Assembly (NCBI GenBank): GCA_017410265.1
Contig: JAFQRC010000005.1
Coordinates: 248,001 to 312,000 of the forward strand
Direction of reading: 5' to 3'
DNA: 64,000 bases
Source of the DNA: Ruminococcus sp.
GTDB taxonomy: Bacteria; Bacillota; Clostridia; Oscillospirales; Acutalibacteraceae
In this document: piece after piece, positions 9,461 to 18,156 of the stretch
Layout of the letters: the number at the start of each line of letters is the position of its first letter
Position numbering within the stretch: the first letter of the stretch is position 1
Position numbers and translations under genes: made by a program
The notes under the pieces: generated by a model
Database searches by the model: none
Seen by the model: only the letters and a program-made list of their open reading frames with translations
What the model was told of the DNA's origin: nothing

Positions 9461-10182
9461 AATATCTCCTCCTTTAACATCACAGGGCCGTCTTTGCATA
9501 TACGCTTGTAGCCTGTGAGAGTCTTGCACGAACAACCCATGCATGCTCCAAAACCACAACCCATACGCTCTTCAAAGCTCATCTGACCTGAAGTGTCGGT
9601 AGCTCTATAAACAGCTTTGAGCATCGGCTCAGGACCACAGGTGAAGAAATGGTCATAGCTTTCAGGAAGAGCGTCGGTTACAAAACCTTTGATACCATAA
9701 CTGCCGTCAACGGTAGTTACTTTTACATCTGCACCAAGAGCTTTGAAATCTTCTTCACAGAAAATCTCTTCTTTTGTGTTAAAGCCTAAAACTACGGATA
9801 CCTTTTTACCTTCATTTATAAGAGTCTTTGCAAGCATATAAAGCGGGGGTACACCAACGCCACCACCTAAAAGCACAGCGTGCTCTTTGCATAGCGAGGT
9901 ATCGTAACCATTGCCAAGTCCTGTGAGAACATCGAGCTTCTCTCCTACTTTCATTGTTGACATCTGCTCAGTTCCGTGACCAACGACTTTATAAATAACA
10001 GTAACACTGTCATCATCTCTATCAAAAACCGATATTGGTCTGCGAAGATAGAGTCCGTCGAGCTTAATGTTTATAAACTGACCTGATGTAGTGATGTCAG
10101 AAACATCTCCGACCAGCTTCATTCTGAAAACATTTGATGTTAGCGCAGAATTTTCTGCGATTGTAAAAATACCTTGTTTCAT
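9448..10182 (-). CDS. pyrK: Dihydroorotate dehydrogenase electron-transfer subunit
   Basis: A 244-residue flavo-iron-sulfur protein that carries electrons from PyrD to NAD. It has an FAD-binding barrel (YLRRPISVFD), an NAD-binding region (LLGGGVGVPPLY) and C-terminal cysteines for a 2Fe-2S cluster (CGFGACMGCSC and a later Cys in YKRICKDGPV). Its 3' end overlaps pyrD, as expected for tightly paired subunits. Confidence 0.95.
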   Translation of the reverse strand: MKQGIFTIAENSALTSNVFRMKLVGDVSDITTSGQFINIKLDGLYLRRPISVFDRDDDSVTVIYKVVGHGTEQMSTMKVGEKLDVLTGLGNGYDTSLCKEHAVLLGGGVGVPPLYMLAKTLINEGKKVSVVLGFNTKEEIFCEEDFKALGADVKVTTVDGSYGIKGFVTDALPESYDHFFTCGPEPMLKAVYRATDTSGQMSFEERMGCGFGACMGCSCKTLTGYKRICKDGPVMLKEEILWED

Positions 10183-10191
10183 TATTTCACC

Positions 10192-13100
10192 TTATTTAGC
10201 ATCAATAGTAGAAACTTTTATAGTAATTTCCTCGAGTACATCAAGAAGAATTTTAACTGTATCAAGTGAAGTGTAGAGAGCAACACCGTTTTCAACAGCG
10301 CAACGGCGGATAACAGAGCCGTCATCGTTGTGATTACCGCTCATAACTGCACGGGTGTTGATTACACAGCTCACATAACCAGCGCGGATAGAATCGAGAA
10401 TTTCGTCACAACCTTCGCTGATTTTACCTCTGATTTTTGTGCGGATACCATTGTTTCTGAGGAATGTAGCAGTGCCGATAGTAGCCTCGATATTAAAACC
10501 GATATCGTAGAAACGCTTTACGAGTGGAAGAGCCTCCTCCTTATCCTCATCAGCAAGTGTAACAAGTACAGTACCGTAGTTCTGGATGTTTATACCACCT
10601 GCGATAAGAGCCTTGCACATAGCACGGTGAAGCTTGTCATCATAACCGATAGCTTCACCCGTTGATTTCATTTCAGGTGAAAGATAAGCATCCAAACCTT
10701 TAATCTTATTGAATGAGAACACAGGAACCTTAACATAGAAGCGGTCTTTCTCTTTCGGATAAAGGTCAAAAATTCCAAGCTCCTTGAGGCTCATACCTAA
10801 AATAACCTCAGTTGCGATATCAGCGAGCGAATAGCCTGTAGCCTTCGACAAGAAAGGAACAGTTCTTGATGAACGAGGGTTAACCTCAATGATATATACA
10901 TCATCTTTTTCATCAACAATAAACTGAATGTTGTATAGTCCCTTAATACCGATTCCAAGACCAAGCATCTTTGTATATCTTAAGATTGTGCCCTTTACTT
11001 TATCAGAAATGCTGTATGCAGGATAAACACTTATTGAGTCACCGCTATGGATACCTGTACGCTCAACGAGCTCCATGATACCAGGTACAAAAACATCTCT
11101 GCCATCGCAGATAGCGTCAACTTCAACTTCTTTTCCCTGAAGATATTTATCAACAAGAACAGGTTTGTCCTCATCAATTTCAACGGCAGTCTTCAAATAC
11201 TGTCTGAGCTGTTCGTCATTTGCGACAATCTGCATTGCTCGACCACCGAGTACAAAACTAGGACGAACGAGTACAGGATAGCCAATTTCTTTAGCTGCAT
11301 TAATACCGTCTTCGATGTTAGTGACAGCTACACCCTGTGGTTGCGGTATGTTAAGTTCCTTGAGAATCTTCTCAAACGAACCTCTGTCTTCAGCTCTATC
11401 GATAGCTTCGCAGTCAGTACCGATAATTTTGACGCCTCTCTTCATAAGCGGGTCAGCAAGGTTGATAGCTGTCTGACCACCCAAAGATACAATAACTCCC
11501 TCAGGTTTCTCAAACTCGATGATGTTCATTACATCTTCTGGGGTGAGTGGCTCAAAATAGAGTTTATCAGCAGTTGTATAGTCAGTTGATACTGTTTCAG
11601 GGTTGTTGTTGATAATGATAGCTTCGTAGCCTGAACGCTTGATAGTTGTTACAGCGTGAACAGTAGAGTAGTCGAACTCAACACCCTGACCGATACGGAT
11701 AGGACCTGCACCAAGCACTACAATTTTCTTTTTATCTGTAAGAATTGATGCGTTTTCATCAGTGTATGAAGAATAGAAGTATGGAATATAAGCGTTTGTA
11801 TGGCAGGTATCAACCATTCTGAATACTGGGAACATATTGTTCTCTTTTCTAAGGTTATATACAGAAAGCTCATCGCAATTCCAGAGCATAGCGATATATT
11901 TATCAGAAAAGCCCATAACCTTTGCTTCTTTCAAAACATCAAGGTTGTTTGCATTTTCTTTGAGCTTATTCTCCATTTCAACGATTCTCTTGAAAGATTC
12001 AAGGAAGTATGGGGTGATTTTTGTGATATCGTGAATAGCTTCAATAGTTTCTCCGCGTCTTAAAAGCTCACAGATAGCAAAGATGTTATCGTCCTTAAAG
12101 TTCTTGATGTAAGCGTAAAGCTCTTCATTTGAATAAGAGCTGAACTTAGCCATATAGAAGTGGCAAACACCGATTTCAAGTGAACGAACAGATTTAAGCA
12201 GACACTCCTCAAGATTAGAGCCGATGCCCATAACCTCACCAGTCGCTTTCATCTGAGTATCAAGAGTGTTGTTCGCGGTAGTAAATTTATCAAACGGGAA
12301 TCTCGGGAGTTTTGCTACGATATAGTCAAGTCTTGGCTCGAAAGAAGCGTTAGTGTTTGCAATTTTTATATCTCTTAAAGGCATACCAAGAGCGATTTTA
12401 GCAGTAACTCTAGCAATCGGATAACCTGAAGCTTTTGATGCGAGTGCTGAAGAACGGGACACTCGTGGGTTAACCTCTATGAGGAAGTATTCACTAGAGT
12501 GAGGATTGAGTGCAAACTGAACATTACAGCCACCCTCAATTTTAAGCTCACGGATAATCTTGATTGCACTATCGTTGAGCATCTTCAAATCATGGTCATT
12601 GAGCGTGAGAATCGGAGCAACAACCATAGAGTCACCTGTATGAACACCGACAGGGTCGATGTTTTCCATACCACAGATGGTGATAGCAGTATCTTCAGAA
12701 TCACGCATAACTTCGAACTCGATTTCCTTGTAGCCCTTAACGCTCTTTTCAATAAGCACCTGGTGCACTGGAGAAAGCTTGAATGCGTTTATACCGATGT
12801 CAACAAGGTCCTGTTCATTATATGCAAAGCCGCCACCAGTACCGCCCAGAGTGAAAGCAGGACGAAGTACAACAGGGTAGCCAATACGCTCAGCGGCAGC
12901 TTTAGCTTCATCAAGATTATATGTGATTTCAGATGGAATAACAGGTTCGCCGATAGATTCGCAAAGCTGTTTAAACATATCTCTGTCTTCAGCTCGCTCG
13001 ATACTCTCAGAGCTAGTACCTAAAAGTTCAACACCGCACTCTTTGAGTACGCCTTTTTTCTCAAGCTGCATAGCAAGGTTAAGACCGGTCTGTCCACCAA

Positions 13101-13368
13101 TACCCGGAACAATTGCGTCAGGTCTTTCGTGACGAAGAATTTTCGCAACATACTCAAGTGTAAGCGGCTCCATATAAACTTTATCGGCGATTGTGGTGTC
13201 TGTCATAATGGTAGCAGGGTTAGAGTTAACAAGCACTACCTCGTAGCCTTCTTCCTTTAACGCAAGACACGCCTGTGTGCCTGCATAGTCAAACTCAGCA
13301 GCCTGACCAATAACGATAGGACCTGAGCCGATAATCAATACTTTCTTAATGTCTGTTCTCTTTGCCAT
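10192..13368 (-). CDS. carB: Carbamoyl-phosphate synthase large subunit
   Basis: A 1058-residue synthetase with the two homologous ATP-grasp halves of CarB (GSGPIVIGQAAEFDY near residue 15 and GAGPIRIGQGVEFDY near 560) and a C-terminal MGS-like allosteric domain. It makes carbamoyl phosphate for pyrB from bicarbonate, ATP and ammonia. The glutaminase partner carA is not adjacent: pyrC is next upstream and pyrK next downstream. CarA must be elsewhere or outside the window. The ATG follows TAGGAGAAAATT. Confidence 0.96.
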   Translation of the reverse strand: MAKRTDIKKVLIIGSGPIVIGQAAEFDYAGTQACLALKEEGYEVVLVNSNPATIMTDTTIADKVYMEPLTLEYVAKILRHERPDAIVPGIGGQTGLNLAMQLEKKGVLKECGVELLGTSSESIERAEDRDMFKQLCESIGEPVIPSEITYNLDEAKAAAERIGYPVVLRPAFTLGGTGGGFAYNEQDLVDIGINAFKLSPVHQVLIEKSVKGYKEIEFEVMRDSEDTAITICGMENIDPVGVHTGDSMVVAPILTLNDHDLKMLNDSAIKIIRELKIEGGCNVQFALNPHSSEYFLIEVNPRVSRSSALASKASGYPIARVTAKIALGMPLRDIKIANTNASFEPRLDYIVAKLPRFPFDKFTTANNTLDTQMKATGEVMGIGSNLEECLLKSVRSLEIGVCHFYMAKFSSYSNEELYAYIKNFKDDNIFAICELLRRGETIEAIHDITKITPYFLESFKRIVEMENKLKENANNLDVLKEAKVMGFSDKYIAMLWNCDELSVYNLRKENNMFPVFRMVDTCHTNAYIPYFYSSYTDENASILTDKKKIVVLGAGPIRIGQGVEFDYSTVHAVTTIKRSGYEAIIINNNPETVSTDYTTADKLYFEPLTPEDVMNIIEFEKPEGVIVSLGGQTAINLADPLMKRGVKIIGTDCEAIDRAEDRGSFEKILKELNIPQPQGVAVTNIEDGINAAKEIGYPVLVRPSFVLGGRAMQIVANDEQLRQYLKTAVEIDEDKPVLVDKYLQGKEVEVDAICDGRDVFVPGIMELVERTGIHSGDSISVYPAYSISDKVKGTILRYTKMLGLGIGIKGLYNIQFIVDEKDDVYIIEVNPRSSRTVPFLSKATGYSLADIATEVILGMSLKELGIFDLYPKEKDRFYVKVPVFSFNKIKGLDAYLSPEMKSTGEAIGYDDKLHRAMCKALIAGGINIQNYGTVLVTLADEDKEEALPLVKRFYDIGFNIEATIGTATFLRNNGIRTKIRGKISEGCDEILDSIRAGYVSCVINTRAVMSGNHNDDGSVIRRCAVENGVALYTSLDTVKILLDVLEEITIKVSTIDAK

Positions 13369-13415
13369 AATTTTCTCCTAACTAGCCGTAAACGGCGCAT
13401 ATTTATCGAAAAGGT

Positions 13416-14624
13416 TTATCCTTTATATACAATTTTACCATTGTGCACAGTAGCTACACATCTAGAAAAAAGTTCCTCTCCCTCAAACGGAGTAGTTTTG
13501 CCCATTGATAGAAACTCATCAGGGTCAACAGTGAATTTTTCGTTCAAATCCCAGACCGTGAAATCACAATTAGATGGAATATTAAATCTAGTTCTCGGGT
13601 TGTAGCTAAAAAGCTCAACAGCTTTTTCAATGGAAATAACACCCGTTCTGATAAAATGTGTGTAAATTACAGGAAATGCCGTTTCGAGCCCCACGATACC
13701 AAACGCACTCTTTTCGAGTCCCTTAGACTTTTCTTCAGCAGAATGTGGAGCGTGGTCGGTAGCTATCATATCAATAGTGCCGTCAACGATACCCTCAATC
13801 AAAGCGAGCTTGTCTTCTTTTGAGCGAAGAGGCGGATTCATCTTGAACTTTCCGTCTTCCTGTAGGTCGCTGTCATCAAGAACTAAATAATGAGGTCCAG
13901 TTTCACAGGTTATATCAACACCTCTTAATTTAGCCTCTCTGATAAGCTGAACGCTTTCTTTAGTAGAAATGTGACACACATGATACGGACAACCGGTCTT
14001 TTCGACGAGTTCAATATCTCGCTCTATCTGCGCCCACTCACTTTCACTGCATATACCACGATGATTATGTGCTTTAGCATAATCTCCGTCGTGAATGTAA
14101 CCGCCTTTTAACAGCTCGTTGACTTCGCAGTGAGCAACAATCATTTTGTTTAGCAGCTTAGCTTTTTTCATTGCTTCTTCCATCATCAGGTCAGATTGCA
14201 CACCGCGACCATCATCAGAAAAAGCGATAACATCATTTGAAATACCCTCCATATCAGACAAGCTCTCACCAATCTGTCCTACTGTTATTGAGCCGTAAGG
14301 GTAAACATCAATCACGGCGTCAGACTTGATTTTATCAAGCTGAGCCCTGAGGTTTTCGACACTGTCAGGGACAGGATTTAAGTTCGGCATAGTGCACACA
14401 GCGGTATATCCGCCTCTCGCTGCACACATTGAACCGCTCTTAATTGTCTCTTTATAAGAAAATCCCGGCTCACGAAAATGCACATGCACATCGCAAAAGC
14501 CGGGTAAAATTGTGAAATTAGAATTATTAAATTCGGCAAAAGCGCCACCGTCCGACAAGCAAGTCTGCATGTCAGAAACAAAAGAGGAAGATCCGATAAC
14601 ATTCGCTTTGATAAATTTATCCAT
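13416..14624 (-). CDS. pyrC: Dihydroorotase
   Basis: A 402-residue dihydroorotase closing carbamoyl-aspartate to dihydroorotate. It shows the metal-binding DVHVHFREPG motif, the metal-binding His in VAHCE and CHIS, the TCETGPHYL segment and the ATDHAPHS motif with the catalytic Asp. The ATG at 14624 follows AGGAGGAATGTGTT, while the more upstream in-frame ATG lies inside the terminator leader. It is the first gene of the pyrimidine operon, directly behind the attenuator. Confidence 0.95.
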   Translation of the reverse strand: MDKFIKANVIGSSSFVSDMQTCLSDGGAFAEFNNSNFTILPGFCDVHVHFREPGFSYKETIKSGSMCAARGGYTAVCTMPNLNPVPDSVENLRAQLDKIKSDAVIDVYPYGSITVGQIGESLSDMEGISNDVIAFSDDGRGVQSDLMMEEAMKKAKLLNKMIVAHCEVNELLKGGYIHDGDYAKAHNHRGICSESEWAQIERDIELVEKTGCPYHVCHISTKESVQLIREAKLRGVDITCETGPHYLVLDDSDLQEDGKFKMNPPLRSKEDKLALIEGIVDGTIDMIATDHAPHSAEEKSKGLEKSAFGIVGLETAFPVIYTHFIRTGVISIEKAVELFSYNPRTRFNIPSNCDFTVWDLNEKFTVDPDEFLSMGKTTPFEGEELFSRCVATVHNGKIVYKG

Positions 14625-14640
14625 AACACATTCCTCCTGA

Positions 14641-14674
14641 AATATAAAAAGCCTTACACAATACGGTAAGGCTT
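14641..14674 (-). terminator. Attenuator terminator of the pyr operon
   Basis: On the minus strand AAGCCTTAC pairs with GTAAGGCTT (14649-14674) and is followed by TTTTTATATT, just before the pyrC ribosome site. Its 5' arm (TTCAAGCCTTACCG) can alternatively pair with the upstream CGGTAAG-TTTGA, giving an antiterminator. It therefore belongs to an attenuation system. Confidence 0.9.
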
Positions 14675-14728
14675 GAATTACGCAAAAACAGAACACATAT
14701 ACTATGTGTCCGAAATACATATTAATCA

Positions 14729-14763
14729 AATCTTACCGATCTCTCTGTATCGCTTTAAAGATT
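14729..14763 (-). promoter_or_regulatory. PyrR-type binding hairpin (anti-antiterminator)
   Basis: On the minus strand an AATCTT-AAGATT stem encloses GAT-ACAGAGAG-ATC, matching the CAGAGAG loop of PyrR-binding RNA. Its 3' side (CGGTAAG...TTTGA) is complementary to the 5' arm of the downstream terminator. Binding of PyrR-UMP would hold this hairpin, free the terminator arm and stop transcription. The pyrR gene itself is not in the window. Confidence 0.8.
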
Positions 14764-14769
14764 TTCTTT

Positions 14770-14798
14770 ATTATATCACTACAATAAAAAAGTGTCAA
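14770..14798 (-). promoter_or_regulatory. Consensus promoter of the pyr operon
   Basis: Minus-strand TTGACA (14793-14798), 17-base spacer, TATAAT (14770-14775): a perfect housekeeping sigma-factor promoter. Transcription should start about seven bases on, right at the foot of the PyrR hairpin. Confidence 0.93.
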
Positions 14799-14948
14799 CA
14801 AATTCGGCTCGATTTTTATCAGATTCGTCCCTTTTTTCTAAAACATATAAATATACCAAACGACATCGATAAACATTGTATAATATAACAACATATAAGT
14901 TCTTTTTCGGAAAATAGCTCTATATATTGCGATATATATTATATGTAA

Positions 14949-15974
14949 TTACAAAATATTTATAAGTGCATCTACATCTTCCTTGGTTGTTGCCCACGAG
15001 GAGGCAAATCTCACGACAGTTTTACTATCAGAAAGCTTTTCCCAGAAACCGACAGCAACCTTTTCTTTGAGCTTACTATACTTATCATCAGTTAAAGTTA
15101 CGAAAATCTGATTAGTAACAGTTTCGATGAAAAACTCATAACCTTTTTCAATAAATGCATGTCTCATCATATCAGCCATATCTATAGCATGCTTACTTAT
15201 TCTATAGTACAATCCATCAGTAAACAGAGTATCAAACTGTACACCTAGTAAACGACCTTTTGCTAATAGTGCACCGTGCTGCTTGATTTGAGTAAAGAAA
15301 TGTCTTGGTGCATTATTATGAGTAAAAACAACAGCTTCTCCGCAGAGTGCACCAACCTTAGTGCCTCCGATATAAAAAGCATCACAAATATCAGCAATAT
15401 CTTTCAAAGTTACATCTGTACCGCAGCTCATCAGACCGTAACCAAGTCGCGCTCCATCGAGATAGAGTTTCAAACCATAATCTTTACAGACATTAGAAAG
15501 TGCATTTAGTTCTTCTAAAGAATAAAGCGTGCCATACTCAGTAGGATGAGAAATATATACCATACCCGGAAAAACTGTGTGTTCATGATTTTCGTCAGCG
15601 TTAAACACTGACATATAGTTTTTTATTTGTTCAGCATTTATTTTTCCGTATTCATTTTTCAGCGTAATAACCTTATGACCTGTGAATTCGATAGCTCCTG
15701 CTTCATGTGAAAAAACATGTCCACTATCAGCACAGATAACTCCTTCATACGGAGCAAGCATTGTATCAATAACCAACTGATTAGTCTGAGTCCCACCGCT
15801 AAGGAGAAAAATTTCAGCATCCTCTCTCCCGCACTCAGCTTTTATCTTAGCTTTTGCTGACTCGCAGTATTTATCAAATCCGTAGCCTGTAAGAGGTTCA
15901 AGATTAGTTTTCACCAGCTTATTCAGAATTTCAGGATGAGCTCCCTGGATATAATCACTTTCAAACGACAGCAT
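14949..15974 (-). CDS. Threonine aldolase-like PLP enzyme
   Basis: A 341-residue fold-type I PLP enzyme of the beta-eliminating lyase / low-specificity threonine aldolase family, which cleaves threonine to glycine and acetaldehyde. Visible are LSGGTQTNQLV, the DSGHVFSHEAGA segment, LYLDGARLGYG and the PLP Lys in YIGGTKVGALCGEA. The ATG at 15974 has an AGAGGTGTTATT leader. It has its own promoter, divergent from the histidine operon. No terminator is obvious in the AT-rich 130 bases between it and the pyr promoter. The precise amino-acid substrate is not determined by sequence alone. Confidence 0.85.
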   Translation of the reverse strand: MLSFESDYIQGAHPEILNKLVKTNLEPLTGYGFDKYCESAKAKIKAECGREDAEIFLLSGGTQTNQLVIDTMLAPYEGVICADSGHVFSHEAGAIEFTGHKVITLKNEYGKINAEQIKNYMSVFNADENHEHTVFPGMVYISHPTEYGTLYSLEELNALSNVCKDYGLKLYLDGARLGYGLMSCGTDVTLKDIADICDAFYIGGTKVGALCGEAVVFTHNNAPRHFFTQIKQHGALLAKGRLLGVQFDTLFTDGLYYRISKHAIDMADMMRHAFIEKGYEFFIETVTNQIFVTLTDDKYSKLKEKVAVGFWEKLSDSKTVVRFASSWATTKEDVDALINIL

Positions 15975-16002
15975 AATAACACCTCTTTTTCGATATGTTA
16001 AC

Positions 16003-16031
16003 ATTATATTGTATATATTTAACAAATGCAA
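16003..16031 (-). promoter_or_regulatory. Promoter of the threonine aldolase-like gene
   Basis: Minus-strand TTGCAT (16026-16031), 17-base spacer, TATAAT (16003-16008). It is divergent from the his promoter, with 30 bases between their -35 boxes. Confidence 0.8.
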
Positions 16032-16061
16032 ATTATATCGTTAATTTATTCAAAAACCGCC

Positions 16062-16090
16062 TTGACTTTATCACGCTAAAGTGCTATTAT
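16062..16090 (+). promoter_or_regulatory. Promoter and likely operator of the his operon
   Basis: TTGACT (16062-16067), 17-base spacer, TATTAT (16085-16090). An inverted repeat ACTTTA-TCACGC-TAAAGT (16065-16082) fills the spacer, so a protein bound there would block RNA polymerase. The first gene is a TrpR-like regulator, the obvious candidate to bind. The leader is only about 25 bases, leaving no room for a T-box. Confidence 0.8.
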
Positions 16091-16121
16091 AGTAAAACAT
16101 TGAATTTGTGAGGTAATACAT

Positions 16122-16415
16122 ATGAAATATCGTTGCGAATCTGTTGACAGGTTGTTCAAAGCTGTTTTAAACTTAGAAAATATTGAGGAATGCTACGAAT
16201 TCTTCGATGATATATGCACAATTAAAGAAATTCAGGATATGGCTCAGAGGCTTGATACCGCTATACTACTCAGTGAAGGCTACAGTTATCAGAAGATAAC
16301 CGAGCGAGTTGATGTAAGTACTGCAACTATTGGCAGAGTCAGCAAATGCCTCAACTACGGAAGCGGTGGCTACAAGAAGGCTATCAGCAAACTAAATACA
16401 CAGGAGGCAAAGTGA
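16122..16415 (+). CDS. yerC: YerC/YecD-type TrpR-family regulator, probable histidine repressor
   Basis: A 97-residue all-helical protein of the TrpR-like YerC/YecD family. The C-terminal half has the helix-turn-helix (EGYSYQKITERVDVSTATIG followed by RVSKCL). Family members have been linked to control of histidine genes in Firmicutes. Being first in the his operon behind a palindrome-containing promoter, it is probably autoregulatory and histidine-responsive; that is inference. The stop codon overlaps the hisZ ATG (TGATG). Confidence 0.85.
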   Translation: MKYRCESVDRLFKAVLNLENIEECYEFFDDICTIKEIQDMAQRLDTAILLSEGYSYQKITERVDVSTATIGRVSKCLNYGSGGYKKAISKLNTQEAK

Positions 16416-17509
16416 TGAACAAAAACGAAATGAATCTAAATTTTAACGAAGAGGTTGTGTTTAAGCTTCGCTCATTGTTTGAGAAATACGGCTTTTCACA
16501 ATATAAAATGAACAAGTTTGAGGAATACGACCTGTATGCCAGAAATAAGGACTTTCTTATTTCTGACAGCGTCATTACTTTTACTGATACAAACGGAAAG
16601 CTTATGGCTTTAAAACCCGATGTAACACTTTCAATAATAAAAAACACTGACGACTTACCTACTACTCTACAAAAAGTATACTATAACGAAAATGTCTATC
16701 GCATAGCAAAAGGTACAAACACTTTCAAAGAAATTATGCAGGTTGGTCTTGAGTGTTTCGGCGACATTGACAGCTATAGAATCAGCGAAGTAATCACCTT
16801 AGCATGCAAAAGTCTCACAAGCATTTCTGATGCTAGTGTGCTGGATATTTCACACCTTGGTATTATTAATGGTGTTTGTGACAGCTTCAATATCCCGTCT
16901 TACGCTAAAAAGGAAATCTTCAAATATATCAGCGAAAAAAACACTCATGAGCTGAACTCTCTATGTAATAAGCTCGATTTAAACGAGGAAAATGCTGAAA
17001 CACTCAAAGCTCTCGCTTCAATTTCAGGCAAGGCCGACATGGTTATCCCCTATTTATGTGAGCTTTTAGATGGAATTATCGATAAAGAATTGCTTTCAGA
17101 TTTCAACAATATACTGAACTCGCTCAACGATGAAATCAAAGAGATGGTAAGAATTGACTTTTCAGTTGTGTCGGATACTCATTTTTACAACGCGATTGTA
17201 TTCAAAGGCTTCATAAACGGTGTGCCTGTGAGCGTACTTTCAGGCGGACAGTATGATAAGCTTCTGCAGAAAATGAAAAGAAAGTCTGGAGCTATCGGTT
17301 TCGCAGTATATCTCGATGCTCTCGACAGACTAGTAGAAGTCAAGAAAGAATATGATGTTGACACTGTTATAGTATATGATAACAATACAGATTTAGCTGT
17401 ACTCAGTAATAAAGTACAGGAAATCCAGAAAAATGGTCAGAGTGTATTTGCGTGCAAGGTTATTCCAAGCGAGCTAAAATACAGAGAACTACTAAAACTT
17501 ACAGATTGA
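16415..17509 (+). CDS. hisZ: ATP phosphoribosyltransferase regulatory subunit
   Basis: A 364-residue protein related to the catalytic core of histidyl-tRNA synthetase but without the anticodon domain, as in HisZ. Seen are the tRNA-synthetase-like motif 2 region (KPDVTLSIIKN...KVYYNENVYR), the QVGLECFG motif and a late LSGGQYDKLL segment. It forms the active, histidine-sensitive ATP phosphoribosyltransferase with the short HisG next to it. The ATG at 16415 follows AGGAGGCAAAGTG and overlaps the regulator's stop codon. Confidence 0.92.
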   Translation: MNKNEMNLNFNEEVVFKLRSLFEKYGFSQYKMNKFEEYDLYARNKDFLISDSVITFTDTNGKLMALKPDVTLSIIKNTDDLPTTLQKVYYNENVYRIAKGTNTFKEIMQVGLECFGDIDSYRISEVITLACKSLTSISDASVLDISHLGIINGVCDSFNIPSYAKKEIFKYISEKNTHELNSLCNKLDLNEENAETLKALASISGKADMVIPYLCELLDGIIDKELLSDFNNILNSLNDEIKEMVRIDFSVVSDTHFYNAIVFKGFINGVPVSVLSGGQYDKLLQKMKRKSGAIGFAVYLDALDRLVEVKKEYDVDTVIVYDNNTDLAVLSNKVQEIQKNGQSVFACKVIPSELKYRELLKLTD

Positions 17510-17522
17510 GAGGTGGATATAA

Positions 17523-18155
17523 ATGAAAACGATGCTTAATGTAGCATTACCAAAAGGCAGACTGGGCGAAAAAGTATATGCTATGTTTGAAAAATCAGGT
17601 TTTGAATGTCCATCTATCAAAGAAAATAACAGAAAACTTATTTTTGAAAACGAAGAAATCGGTGTCAGATATTTCTGGGTTAAACCATCCGATGTTGCAA
17701 TTTATGTTGAAAGAGGAGCTGCAGATATCGGTGTTGCAGGAAAAGACATTCTTCTCGAATACACTCCTGATGTGTATGAGCTGCTTGACCTGAACTTAGG
17801 CAAATGTAAAATGGCTGTAGCTGCTAAAGCTGATTTTCGCGATGATAAACAGAGAACACTGAAAGTTGCTACAAAATTCACTAATATTGCACAGCAGCAT
17901 TATCTCTCCAAAGGCAGAGATATCGATATCATTCACCTTAACGGTTCAATAGAAATTGCTCCTATTTTAGGTTTATCTGATGTTATTGTTGACATAGTCG
18001 AAACCGGAACTACACTCAAAGAAAACAATCTCGAGGTTAAAGAGACGATTGTTCCAATCAGTGCTCGACTTATATCTAATAAGACAAGCTACAAATTCAA
18101 GTCGGAGCTGATAAATAAAATCGTCACAGAGATTTCAGCTTTATTGGAGGCATAA
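17523..18155 (+). CDS. hisG: ATP phosphoribosyltransferase, short catalytic form
   Basis: A 210-residue short-form HisG, lacking the C-terminal ACT-like domain and thus dependent on HisZ. It carries the LPKGRLGEKV start, the GAADIGVAGKDIL region and the C-terminal PRPP motif DVIVDIVETGTTLK. It performs the first step of histidine synthesis. An AGAGGTGGATATAA site precedes the start. Confidence 0.95.
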   Translation: MKTMLNVALPKGRLGEKVYAMFEKSGFECPSIKENNRKLIFENEEIGVRYFWVKPSDVAIYVERGAADIGVAGKDILLEYTPDVYELLDLNLGKCKMAVAAKADFRDDKQRTLKVATKFTNIAQQHYLSKGRDIDIIHLNGSIEIAPILGLSDVIVDIVETGTTLKENNLEVKETIVPISARLISNKTSYKFKSELINKIVTEISALLEA

Positions 18156-18156
18156 A

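Noticed and set aside
14799..14948. Possible gene or RNA in the AT-rich gap between the pyr promoter and the threonine aldolase-like gene
   Set aside because: No open frame with a ribosome site and no convincing hairpin were found.
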